Positions 1-6,529 of a stretch of 27,237 nucleotides of DNA are shown piece by piece. This DNA is from Flavobacteriaceae bacterium UBA2765. GTDB taxonomy: Bacteria; Bacteroidota; Bacteroidia; Flavobacteriales; Flavobacteriaceae. The first letter of the stretch is position 1. Each line of letters begins with the position of its first letter. The notes under the pieces were generated by a model. It saw only the letters and a program-made list of their open reading frames with translations. It ran no database searches and was not told the origin of the DNA. The stretch covers positions 1 to 27,237 of the forward strand of contig DEIV01000084.1 of the NCBI GenBank assembly GCA_002352665.1, read 5' to 3'. Both the position numbers and the translations under genes were made by a program.

Positions 1-519
1 GTACAATAAGAAACTTGATGCATCGGCAAAAAAATCATACCAAGTAAAACACTATAAAACAAAAGCCTGTCAGCAATGCCAAGTAAAAGACCTTTGTACA
101 AAAAGCATTAGAGGAAGATATATCGAACGATCAGAATACCATCAGTATGTGGAGCGAAACAAGCAACGAGTACAAGCAAACCCCAACTATTATAGACAAA
201 GACAACAAATAATAGAACATCAGTTTGGAACACTAAAAAGATCCCGAGGCCTCGGGAGCATTTTGAGTATACACTCACTAAATCTAAAGAAAAAGTGCTT
301 GGTGAAGTTTACTTGATTTTTACAGGTTACAATCTTAGGAGACTTATGTCTATTTTTGATTTTAAAACCTTAATGGGCAAGATAAAAGCTTATTTATCTT
401 CAATTTTAGACGGTTTTTCGACTTTTTATAGCAAATCACAGGCATTTCTAATCATTTTAAGTTGTTTTTTGAAAAACAAAAAACATTCAACTAATTTTGC
501 TACTTTTAACCTAAATTAA
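1..519 (+). pseudogene. IS1182-type transposase, C-terminal remnant, frameshifted and cut by the window edge
   Basis: Frame 2 is open from position 2 and reads a cysteine-containing stretch (CQQCQVKDLC), then IERSEYHQYVE and EHQFGTLKR. The last motif carries the presumed third acidic residue (E) of the DDE transposase of IS1182-like elements. After about position 250 the conserved C-terminus (KEKVLGEVYLIFTGYNLRRL) continues in frame 1 and ends at the TAA at 517-519. The shift fits an 11-nt insertion that forms a perfect 16-bp palindrome (242-257). The N-terminal two thirds lie outside the window. The gene cannot make a normal transposase. The family call rests on motifs only, and the exact IS is not known. 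Confidence 0.8.
242..257. repeat. perfect 16-bp GC-rich palindrome inside the transposase remnant
   Basis: The sequence tcccgaggcctcggga equals its own reverse complement and is far richer in G+C than its surroundings. It lies exactly where the transposase reading frame moves from frame 2 to frame 1. Restoring the presumed original codons (K-R-S-R-G-F-E-Y) needs removal of 11 nt here. It therefore looks like a small inverted duplication that broke the gene. Confidence 0.75.
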
Positions 520-545
520 ACGGTGTTATTACACGAACTCACGTT
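495..545 (+). repeat. IS 3'-end repeat, copy A
   Basis: This 51-nt segment covers the last transposase codons (encoding TFNLN and stop) and about 26 nt beyond. It matches 2641-2691 in the same orientation at 47 of 51 positions. A more degenerate third copy lies at 3907-3942, after another transposase tail. It is therefore best read as the right end of an IS1182-type element. Copies A and B bracket the abiE pair. Confidence 0.75.
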
Positions 546-667
546 AGGGATAATTCAGTGAAATCATCTACAAAACATACTTGACTTTGTCAAAAAAAAA
601 CAGTACTAATACTAATATTTAGTGTTATAATTAAACTCTTCCTTATAGCTACATCCAATAATTATTT

Positions 668-696
668 TGTCACAATTATTTACTATATTTGTGACA
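668..696 (+). promoter_or_regulatory. abiE promoter with overlapping inverted-repeat operator
   Basis: A perfect 8-bp inverted repeat (tgtcacaa at 668-675, ttgtgaca at 689-696, 13-nt spacer) lies 17 nt before the abiEi start. A Bacteroidota -7 element, tatatttg (684-691), overlaps its right arm. AbiEi antitoxins are known to repress their own operon by binding inverted repeats in the promoter, so this dyad is the natural operator candidate. The -33 TTG is not at canonical spacing: the nearest TTTG (666-669) is only 14 nt upstream of the -7 element. Binding is inferred. Confidence 0.55.
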
Positions 697-712
697 GATT
701 TAATTTTAAAAA

Positions 713-1315
713 ATGGCTATATCTATTGAAAAACAAGTAAAAAAGACTATTACCAATTATAAAACTGGTAAAATTTTTTTCCCGTCTGATTTTTCAAAAA
801 TCGGACCTTCTACTGCCATAAGACAAGCTTTAAATAGATTAGAAGACGACAAATTCCTTTTACGGTTAGCTCATGGAATTTATTTATATCCTAAAAAGCA
901 TCCTTCATTTGGTGTTTTATATCCAACTATTGAGGAAATTGCTATTGCAATCGCGAAAAGAGATAAAGCTAGAATAATCCCTACAGGTATTCAAGCTCTT
1001 AATAAGCTAGGATTATCTACACAAGTTCCAATGAACATCGTATATCTAACCGATGGCTCTTCAAGATCAATTAAAATCAATAATGGTAGTATAAAATTTA
1101 AAAAAGCTTCCCCTAAATTACTTTCAGTGAAAAGTGAAAAAATTATACTAATCATCCAAGCCCTAAAAGAATTAGGACAAGAAAATATAAGCTCAAAAAT
1201 TAAAGAAAAAATAGAACAGTTATTATTTACTGTTGATAAAGAGCTAGTAATACACGATGTTAAACTGGCACCACAATGGATTGCAAAAATAATTAAGGAA
1301 TTGATTAAATTATAA
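713..1315 (+). CDS. AbiEi-type antitoxin / transcriptional regulator (DUF6088-like)
   Basis: This 200-aa protein has an N-terminal winged-helix-like region. The segment FPSDFSKIGPSTAIRQALNR (about residues 23-42) is followed by LRLAHGIYLYPK, the usual signature of AbiEi/DUF6088 regulators. The C-terminal half (FKKASPKLLSVKSEKI onward) fits the family's second domain. It lies 3 nt upstream of a nucleotidyltransferase toxin gene, the standard antitoxin-first order of abiE operons. AbiEi proteins are type IV antitoxins that counter the toxin without binding it and repress the operon. The only reasonable ATG is at 713. An inverted repeat overlapping the promoter suggests autoregulation. The family is fairly certain; activity in this organism is inferred. 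Confidence 0.85.
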   Translation: MAISIEKQVKKTITNYKTGKIFFPSDFSKIGPSTAIRQALNRLEDDKFLLRLAHGIYLYPKKHPSFGVLYPTIEEIAIAIAKRDKARIIPTGIQALNKLGLSTQVPMNIVYLTDGSSRSIKINNGSIKFKKASPKLLSVKSEKIILIIQALKELGQENISSKIKEKIEQLLFTVDKELVIHDVKLAPQWIAKIIKELIKL

Positions 1316-1318
1316 ATT

Positions 1319-2329
1319 ATGGAAGAATGGTTTAAACTATCCGAAGAAGATAGAAGAATTGCTATAAACCAAGTAAGCTCAGAAACTGGATTACTGCCTG
1401 TAGCTGTAGAAAAAGATTTATGGGTTATGATAGCACTACAAGCCATATTCTCAACAGAAATAGCCAAACATCTAGTTTTCAAGGGAGGAACTTCCTTAAG
1501 TAAAGCTTGGGGAATAATAGAAAGATTTTCGGAAGATATTGATTTAGCAATAGATAGATCTTTTTTTGATTTTAAAGGTGATTTGACTCGAAGCCAAGTC
1601 AAAAACTTAAGAAAAGCTTCTTGTAAATATGTCGACGAAAAGTTTCCCGAAATCCTTAAAAAAGCTCTTTTAGACAACGGAGTAAGTGAGTTTAAATTAA
1701 GTGTGACAGAATTTGAAGAATCTGACACAGACCCATTAGCTTTAGAGTTAAGGTACAATTCATTAGTAGAAAAACAGGACTATCTTCAACCGAGAATTTT
1801 GATTGAAATTAGTTCGCGATCACTAATTGAGCCATATGAAAATAAAGAATTATCATCCGTAATAAGTGAAATTTATCCAGATCAAAATTTTATTGACAAA
1901 CCGGTAATTATACCTACTGTTACGCCGACCAGAACTTTGATTGAAAAAATGTTTTTATTACATGAAGAATTTCAAAAACCAAAAAACAGAAAAATAAGAA
2001 GTGAGCGAATGACAAGACACTTGTATGACATTTCTAGACTTATGGACACTGAATATCTGGAAAAAGCTATAGAAGACAAAGAATTGTACGATACAATTAT
2101 AGATCATCGAAATAAACTAACTAAAGTTTCGTGGGTAGATTATGATACACATAAGTATAAAACATTAAATTTCATTCCACCAGCTGAAGTTATTGATGAA
2201 TATGAAAAAGACTATTTGGCTATGAAAGAAAGTATGTTTTACGGAGAAACGGAGTCGTTTGAGAATCTAATTAAAAAATTAAAAGAATTGAACGATAAAA
2301 TTAATAATATTAAGAAAAACTATCCCTAA
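1319..2329 (+). CDS. AbiEii/AbiGii-family nucleotidyltransferase toxin
   Basis: This 336-aa cytoplasmic protein has the AbiEii nucleotidyltransferase core. The motif FKGGTSLSKAW (from about residue 54) is followed by ERFSEDIDLAID (about residues 68-79), in which D73 and D75 would be the metal-binding pair. Later TRTLIEKMFLLHEE and RMTRHLYDISRL match the conserved helical region with a lysine and an R-H-x-YD motif. Known AbiEii enzymes transfer nucleotides to target RNA (tRNA in characterised relatives), block growth and can abort phage infection. It starts 3 nt after the abiEi stop, so the two are co-transcribed. Length and motifs look intact, with no stop or frameshift. The substrate cannot be read from the sequence. 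Confidence 0.9.
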   Translation: MEEWFKLSEEDRRIAINQVSSETGLLPVAVEKDLWVMIALQAIFSTEIAKHLVFKGGTSLSKAWGIIERFSEDIDLAIDRSFFDFKGDLTRSQVKNLRKASCKYVDEKFPEILKKALLDNGVSEFKLSVTEFEESDTDPLALELRYNSLVEKQDYLQPRILIEISSRSLIEPYENKELSSVISEIYPDQNFIDKPVIIPTVTPTRTLIEKMFLLHEEFQKPKNRKIRSERMTRHLYDISRLMDTEYLEKAIEDKELYDTIIDHRNKLTKVSWVDYDTHKYKTLNFIPPAEVIDEYEKDYLAMKESMFYGETESFENLIKKLKELNDKINNIKKNYP

Positions 2330-2640
2330 AGTATATAATTTATTGCTGGGTTTGGTCTTAAATTCAAAAGTTTATGTAAATTTACTCGGCTAGATTCCTA
2401 CTTCGGAAAATTCCTTCCACGCAAAAGCGTGTCATCGGAATTTTACTCGCAACGGAATCATAGCCCAAACGTCAGACCGTGCATTAACCTATCTCAATTT
2501 TAATAATCTATTTCCTACCCTTCAATCGTTAATATTCAATAACAACTAAACTTCTGATTTACAGCAGTATTGATTATCTTTAGGTATAACAAATAACCAA
2601 AAGATCGATCATATTCAAGGTAATAATCGCAATCAAATAT
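2330..2640. other. intergenic stretch downstream of abiE
   Basis: There is no supported gene. The stretch contains a three-tier folded palindrome (2388-2465), listed separately, and AT-rich sequence leading into copy B of the IS-end repeat. No T-run follows the palindrome, so it is not a classical terminator. Confidence 0.6.
2388..2465. repeat. long three-tier hairpin palindrome (REP- or attC-like)
   Basis: The outer arms are ggctagattcc (2388-2398) and ggaatcatagcc (2454-2465), 11 bp with one bulged base. The middle arms are aaaattcc (2407-2414) and ggaatttt (2437-2444). The inner arms are cacgc (2418-2422) and gcgtg (2427-2431) around an AAAA loop. The nested design with unpaired sections between stems resembles folded intergenic repeats (REP-like or integron attC-like). 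It lies about 60 nt after the AbiEii stop. The role is unknown. Confidence 0.65.
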
Positions 2641-2691
2641 TTTTTCTACTTTTAACCTAAATTAAACAGAGTTATTACACGAACTCCCGTT
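2641..2691 (+). repeat. IS 3'-end repeat, copy B
   Basis: This is a direct copy of 495-545 (47 of 51 identical), including the codons for TFNLN plus stop of a lost transposase. No other transposase sequence is recognisable directly upstream, so only the very end of the element remains. It starts 2146 nt after copy A, with the abiE pair between them. Confidence 0.75.
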
Positions 2692-2709
2692 GGCCACAAT
2701 AAAATCAAA

Positions 2710-3219
2710 ATGACCTGGATTTACATATTAATTGCATTGTTTGCATTAATTTTAATGTTTTATTACAGTAAAAATTCTCTAAAACAATTCAATCGCTGGC
2801 AAAAAAATAATGAATTAGAGTTTTTAAAAAATGTTAAAGAAAATTGGGTTGAAATAAAAATTAATACTGATGACTGTATTGTTATAAATTATGATACTCA
2901 AATAGATAGAAACTCAGCAAATTACTCAATGACTAATGAAGCTGAAAATTTTTTCGAATGGGCAAATAAAGATTCTAATAGAGTTGATTTAGTTGATGTT
3001 AAAAGAAGTAAAATTGTATGCGAACACAAAAAGGGTGATAAAATTTTAGCTAAATATTCTAAAATAGTCGAAATAGACAAGACTGTAGTAGAGATTAAAC
3101 TTAGAATTAAAGATTATGTAAGTATATATTTTCCTGAGAAAATTGATAACGAAAATTACTTTATCGATTTGGAATTTTTAAACCAAGAAATAGATTTTAC
3201 TAAATTCAATAAAAAATAA
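2710..3219 (+). CDS. orphan small membrane-anchored protein
   Basis: I do not recognise a family. The 169-aa product begins with a hydrophobic helix (about residues 3-20, WIYILIALFALILMFYY) and continues as a charged soluble domain rich in K, E, D and N. It is probably inserted by its N-terminus with the rest on one side of the membrane. The ATG at 2710 directly precedes the helix. The gene lies between IS-end copy B and a minus-strand transposase remnant, with no partner gene. It begins 18 nt after a phrase (cgttggcc) at the end of the repeat. It may be a passenger gene. The frame is open and the composition matches its neighbours, so it is likely real, but its function is unknown. Confidence 0.6.
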   Translation: MTWIYILIALFALILMFYYSKNSLKQFNRWQKNNELEFLKNVKENWVEIKINTDDCIVINYDTQIDRNSANYSMTNEAENFFEWANKDSNRVDLVDVKRSKIVCEHKKGDKILAKYSKIVEIDKTVVEIKLRIKDYVSIYFPEKIDNENYFIDLEFLNQEIDFTKFNKK

Positions 3220-3312
3220 AATGGTTAACACAAGTAATCGTTGCACAAGAGATCTATAATCAGTACAGGAGTTTGATTTAAGCCATTTTTAGAATAGATG
3301 CTATCTTCAAAT

Positions 3313-3513
3313 TTAGATAAATTGTATTTTTTCAAGTTGCTTAATAGTACTTATTTGAAGTATGATGACCTGTTTTAGTTGATATAAGTAAAAAGCAAGT
3401 CTTTGCTTGTTGGTTTCTACAGTTTTTTTGGTAAATTTTAGGTATTTCTTAATATTATACGCAGTGGCTGCCATGTGCATGACTTTATTGGCTTGCTCAA
3501 TGCCAAATCTTGC
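3313..3513 (-). pseudogene. IS1182-type transposase C-terminal fragment (minus strand)
   Basis: Read on the minus strand from 3513 to the stop at 3313-3315, the fragment encodes FGIEQANKVMHMAATAYNI followed by KKYLKF, a well-known C-terminal block of one IS1182 transposase subgroup. An in-frame stop lies immediately upstream (3514-3516), and no catalytic core is present. It belongs to a different subgroup from the plus-strand remnants and runs in the opposite direction. It abuts the next remnant within about 6 nt, so it was truncated by insertion or deletion. Confidence 0.7.
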
Positions 3514-3519
3514 TTAGTT

Positions 3520-3909
3520 TGTCCTGTGAAAGAGCAAGGCTCAAAAGCTAAATATAGTAAACCGATACAGCGAAGTGAATATCAACAAAATAAAGAATAC
3601 TACCGAAAGCATCGGGCTATTGTGGAACATCCTTAGGGTTTTAGTTATATTATCACAAAAAAATATATCCAAAGAGCAAAAGTCGATGTGGGACTTACCT
3701 TTACTACATACAATCTTAGGAGATTAACAAATATTCTCGATAAAAAAATGTTGATTGCATATCTAAGAATATTTGTATTGTTTGTTATTACAGTAATTGG
3801 CAAAATATGGGGTCAAATAAAGACTTGTAACACCTGCAAACATTTGAGTTATTTATCCTTTATTTTTATAAAAAATTCAGTAAATCAGCTTAAATTTGCA
3901 TATAGATAA
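3520..3909 (+). pseudogene. IS1182-type transposase C-terminal remnant with internal stop and deletions
   Basis: Frame 1 from 3520 reads CPVKEQGSKA..., then IQRSEYQ, YYRKHRAIVEHP, a TAG stop, and GFSYIITKKYIQRA followed by LTFTTYNLRRL, ending at the stop at 3907-3909. Compared with the remnant at 1-519, about ten codons are missing after RSEYQ. The catalytic block after EHP (normally FGTIKRQ-like) is also gone. The 3' end resembles copies A and B of the IS-end repeat. It is a dead element tail lying just upstream of the oxidoreductase gene. Confidence 0.75.
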
Positions 3910-3942
3910 ATTTAAACGGATGTTTTAGAAAAACTGACATTA
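3907..3942 (+). repeat. IS 3'-end repeat, degenerate copy C
   Basis: Just after the transposase tail, taaatttaaacggatgtttt aligns with the corresponding part of copy A (taaattaaacggtgttatt) with small indels. The following 18 nt match at about 12 positions. This third occurrence after a transposase stop is the main reason to read the A/B repeat as an IS end. Confidence 0.5.
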
Positions 3943-3986
3943 CCCAACATAAAAAATTGCTTAAATAAATAGAGTAATTACAATTT

Positions 3987-3993
3987 AAAGGAG
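3987..3993 (+). promoter_or_regulatory. strong Shine-Dalgarno sequence of the oxidoreductase gene
   Basis: The sequence aaaggag ends 7 nt before the ATG at 4001, an almost ideal match to the 16S rRNA 3' end. Most other genes in the window have only A/T-rich leaders, as is normal in Bacteroidota. It fixes the start codon of this gene. Confidence 0.7.
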
Positions 3994-4000
3994 AAATAAA

Positions 4001-5365
4001 ATGAAAAATTATGATGTAATAATCATTGGGGCAGGTCCTGCCGGTATCGTAACAGGAATAATTGCAAAAAAACAGTTTCCCGACAAATCAATATTAATGA
4101 TTCAGGAAAATGAAAAAGGTTTAGTTCCGTGTGGCATTCCTTATGTTTTTCACGATTTGGACTCAGTAAGCCAAAATGCCATGGGTTCAACAGAATTTAT
4201 TGACCTAGGTGGTGAAGTTATGACGGATCCTGTGATTGATGTTGATATTAAACAGAAAAAACTTGGAACGCAGTCGGGTGATACCATCATGTTCGATAAA
4301 CTTGTATTTGCAACAGGTTCCAAGGTGGTAATTGCCGATTTTATTCCTGGCTTTGATTTAAAAAATGTGTTTTATATCAAAAAGGATTTTGAATATATTG
4401 AGAATTTAATTAACACGCTTAAAGACAAAAAAAACATTGTTGTTGTCGGCGGTGGTTTTATAGGTGCAGAAGTTGCGGAGCAATTAGCAAAAAACACAGA
4501 TAAAAACGTCAGTTTAATTGAAAGTGAAGCGTTCTGTTTCTCAAAAGCTTTTTCGTATGATCTTAGTAAAATAGCAACCGAACAACTCAAAAAAGCAAAC
4601 ATAAATGTTTACACCTCCACCTTGGTTGAAAAAGTTATCGGGGAATATGGCTGTGTTACGGCTGTTCAATTAAATAATAACAAGGATATTAAAACAGATG
4701 TTGTAATCTTTTCTGTGGGTTATAAACCCAATACCGAACTTGCTAAAAATGCGGGATTACAGTTAAACAAAATGGGTGCTATACATGTTGATAACTATGG
4801 GCGTTCAGTAGAAAAAGACATTTATGCTGTAGGAGATTGCTCGCAAACAATAGGCTTTTTAACCGGAAGGAGTGATAATATTATGTTAGCTTCCACTGCT
4901 ACTGCCGAAGCGCGAGTAATAGGTTATAATCTTTACGGCGTAACAATTAAGAACAGTTTTATGGGCACCATAGGTATCTTTTCTACTGAAATAAATGGAT
5001 TGTCAATGGCTTCGGTAGGTTTAAATGAAAAAAATGCAATAATGGCCAATATCCAATTTATTATTGCTCAATTTACAGCTCCTGACCGGCATCCTAAAGC
5101 AATAAAAGATTCATCATTATTAACGGCAAAATTATATGTTAGCCCTTCAGACGGTTCTATTTTAGGTGCAGAAATTTGGGGCGGAAAATCTTCAGGTGAA
5201 ATAATAAATACTCTTGGGCTTGCTATCCAAAATGAACTCACGGTATATGAACTTATTTCACTTCAAATTGGAACGCATCCCTTGCTGACATCGGCTCCGA
5301 CTATGCCAGTATTTATTAAAGCCGCAGAAATTGCTATTTCTAAAATTCAATCGTTGAATAAATAG
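4001..5365 (+). CDS. FAD-dependent pyridine nucleotide-disulfide oxidoreductase (CoA-disulfide reductase / NADH oxidase-like)
   Basis: This 454-aa enzyme has the FAD-binding motif IIIGAGPAG (residues 7-15) and a redox-active cysteine at C44 in VPCGIPY, the position used by CoA-disulfide reductases and NADH oxidases/peroxidases. It also has the ATG motif at 104-106, a second Rossmann motif for NAD(P)H (VVVGGGFIGAEV, about 146-157) and the FAD ribityl motif DIYAVGDC (about 267-274). A C-terminal dimerisation domain follows. The expected reaction is NAD(P)H-dependent reduction of a disulfide, polysulfide or oxygen via a cysteine sulfenate or persulfide; the substrate is not determinable. The start is fixed by a strong ribosome binding site. 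The gene stands alone between a dead IS and a Fic pseudogene. Both the context and the SD sequence hint at acquisition. Confidence 0.85.
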   Translation: MKNYDVIIIGAGPAGIVTGIIAKKQFPDKSILMIQENEKGLVPCGIPYVFHDLDSVSQNAMGSTEFIDLGGEVMTDPVIDVDIKQKKLGTQSGDTIMFDKLVFATGSKVVIADFIPGFDLKNVFYIKKDFEYIENLINTLKDKKNIVVVGGGFIGAEVAEQLAKNTDKNVSLIESEAFCFSKAFSYDLSKIATEQLKKANINVYTSTLVEKVIGEYGCVTAVQLNNNKDIKTDVVIFSVGYKPNTELAKNAGLQLNKMGAIHVDNYGRSVEKDIYAVGDCSQTIGFLTGRSDNIMLASTATAEARVIGYNLYGVTIKNSFMGTIGIFSTEINGLSMASVGLNEKNAIMANIQFIIAQFTAPDRHPKAIKDSSLLTAKLYVSPSDGSILGAEIWGGKSSGEIINTLGLAIQNELTVYELISLQIGTHPLLTSAPTMPVFIKAAEIAISKIQSLNK

Positions 5366-5377
5366 TTGTTGCTTTAA

Positions 5378-6067
5378 ATATACGTTAAAGACCATATTGA
5401 CGGGGAAATTGCTTTTATTGCCCCAAACCATTCCGAAGTGAATGATTTAATAGAACAACTAACGGGTTTCATTAATGTAGAAAACGACTTTTATCACCCA
5501 ATTATAAAAGCTTCTATACTTCACCTCACGATAGGATACATTCATCCATTTGGGGATGGTAATAGACGAACTGCGAGAGCACTTTTTTATTGGTATCTAA
5601 TTAAGAAAGGTTATACTTTATTAAAACATATATCGATTTTGAAATCGATTTTGAAATCACGAACAAGTTATGACAAAGCATTATTACAAACAGAAAATGA
5701 CGACAATGACTTAACTTACTTTATAATGTATTCGATGAAAAGCTAAAGAGTCGCTTTTCAAAGTTTAGTAACATATCATGATAGAAAGAGGGAAGAAAGA
5801 CAAAAAACCTCTGAAATAATATATGAGCTAACTCAAAAAGGTTTTAATAAACGTCAAGCCAATTTACTTGGTTATTTATATATCAAACCAAAAGCAAAAA
5901 TAACCGTTCCAATATACTCAAAAAGACATAATATTGTTAGACAAACTGCTAGTAGAGATTTGACCGATTTAGAAGCAAAAGGAATTATTGTGAAAAATAG
6001 AGATGGAAAAATGATGATATATGAATTAGTTGATATTGTGAATATAAATAACATCATAAATAAATAA
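5378..6067 (+). pseudogene. Fic-domain protein pseudogene, N-terminus lost, one in-frame stop
   Basis: Frame 2 is open from 5378 and reads IDGEIAFIAPNHSEVNDLIEQ, then the Fic motif IHPFGDGNRRTARALFYWYL, and stops at a TAA (5744-5746). The same frame then continues without interruption to 6065-6067 with RVAFQSLVTYHDRKREER and a C-terminal winged-helix-like part (NIVRQTASRDLTDLEAKGII). Fic enzymes transfer AMP to hydroxyl side chains using the HPFxxGNGR loop. Here the residue after GN is R rather than G or K. The N-terminal part, including any inhibitory helix, is missing. The remaining frame begins 13 nt after the preceding gene's stop. A single nonsense change plus the missing front indicate a pseudogene; a short product from a GTG at 5438 is unlikely. 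Confidence 0.75.
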
Positions 6068-6529
6068 CGTTTTACAACAACTAAGCGTTCGGCTTGCCAA
6101 CAGGCTAAAGCTGAATGATATGTTGACTAATCTAGAACGTTAAATAAGCGAGAATTTTGTTGAAAGTTTTACTATGGGGAAAACAATGCGTTATTCTTGG
6201 ATTCTGCCCAAAACTAATGATGTATTTAGGTGATCAAAACAAGAATTATTGTCTATTTGAATAAAGTTAAAAGATGAATTTACTGTATAAAGCTCTAAAA
6301 TCATACTTTTATCTACATTTTTTTAATTTTTTGGCAATACTTAACTAGCCCACTAAAAGTACTTTCTTTTTAATTGTCTAAATTTATATAACATAAACTT
6401 AAGTTGTATATAATTCATGCATCCTTTAATACTTCAATTAAAACCAGTATATTTAATATCAAATGACATAAGTTAGCAGAAGACTAGCCTATAATCATAT
6501 AAGAACTTTAGTCCACTAAACAAAAAGAA
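6068..6529. other. gene-free AT-rich stretch with one hairpin
   Basis: I see no supported coding sequence on either strand. A hairpin lies at 6088-6115: ttcggctt pairs with aagctgaa with one G-T wobble, and inside it gcc pairs with ggc around an AACA loop. It follows the Fic stop by 20 nt and has no T-run. The rest shows no recognisable motif and probably includes eroded sequence. Confidence 0.5.

Noticed and set aside
991..1758. Long minus-strand open frame opposite abiEi and abiEii
   Set aside because: Both plus-strand genes have clear family motifs; the antisense frame is Ser/Leu-rich, has no recognisable motif and spans the junction of two real genes.
5438..5746. Possible intact short Fic protein from a GTG
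   Set aside because: Family-like sequence continues in frame both upstream (from 5378) and downstream (to 6067), so this is a slice of a pseudogene, not a gene.
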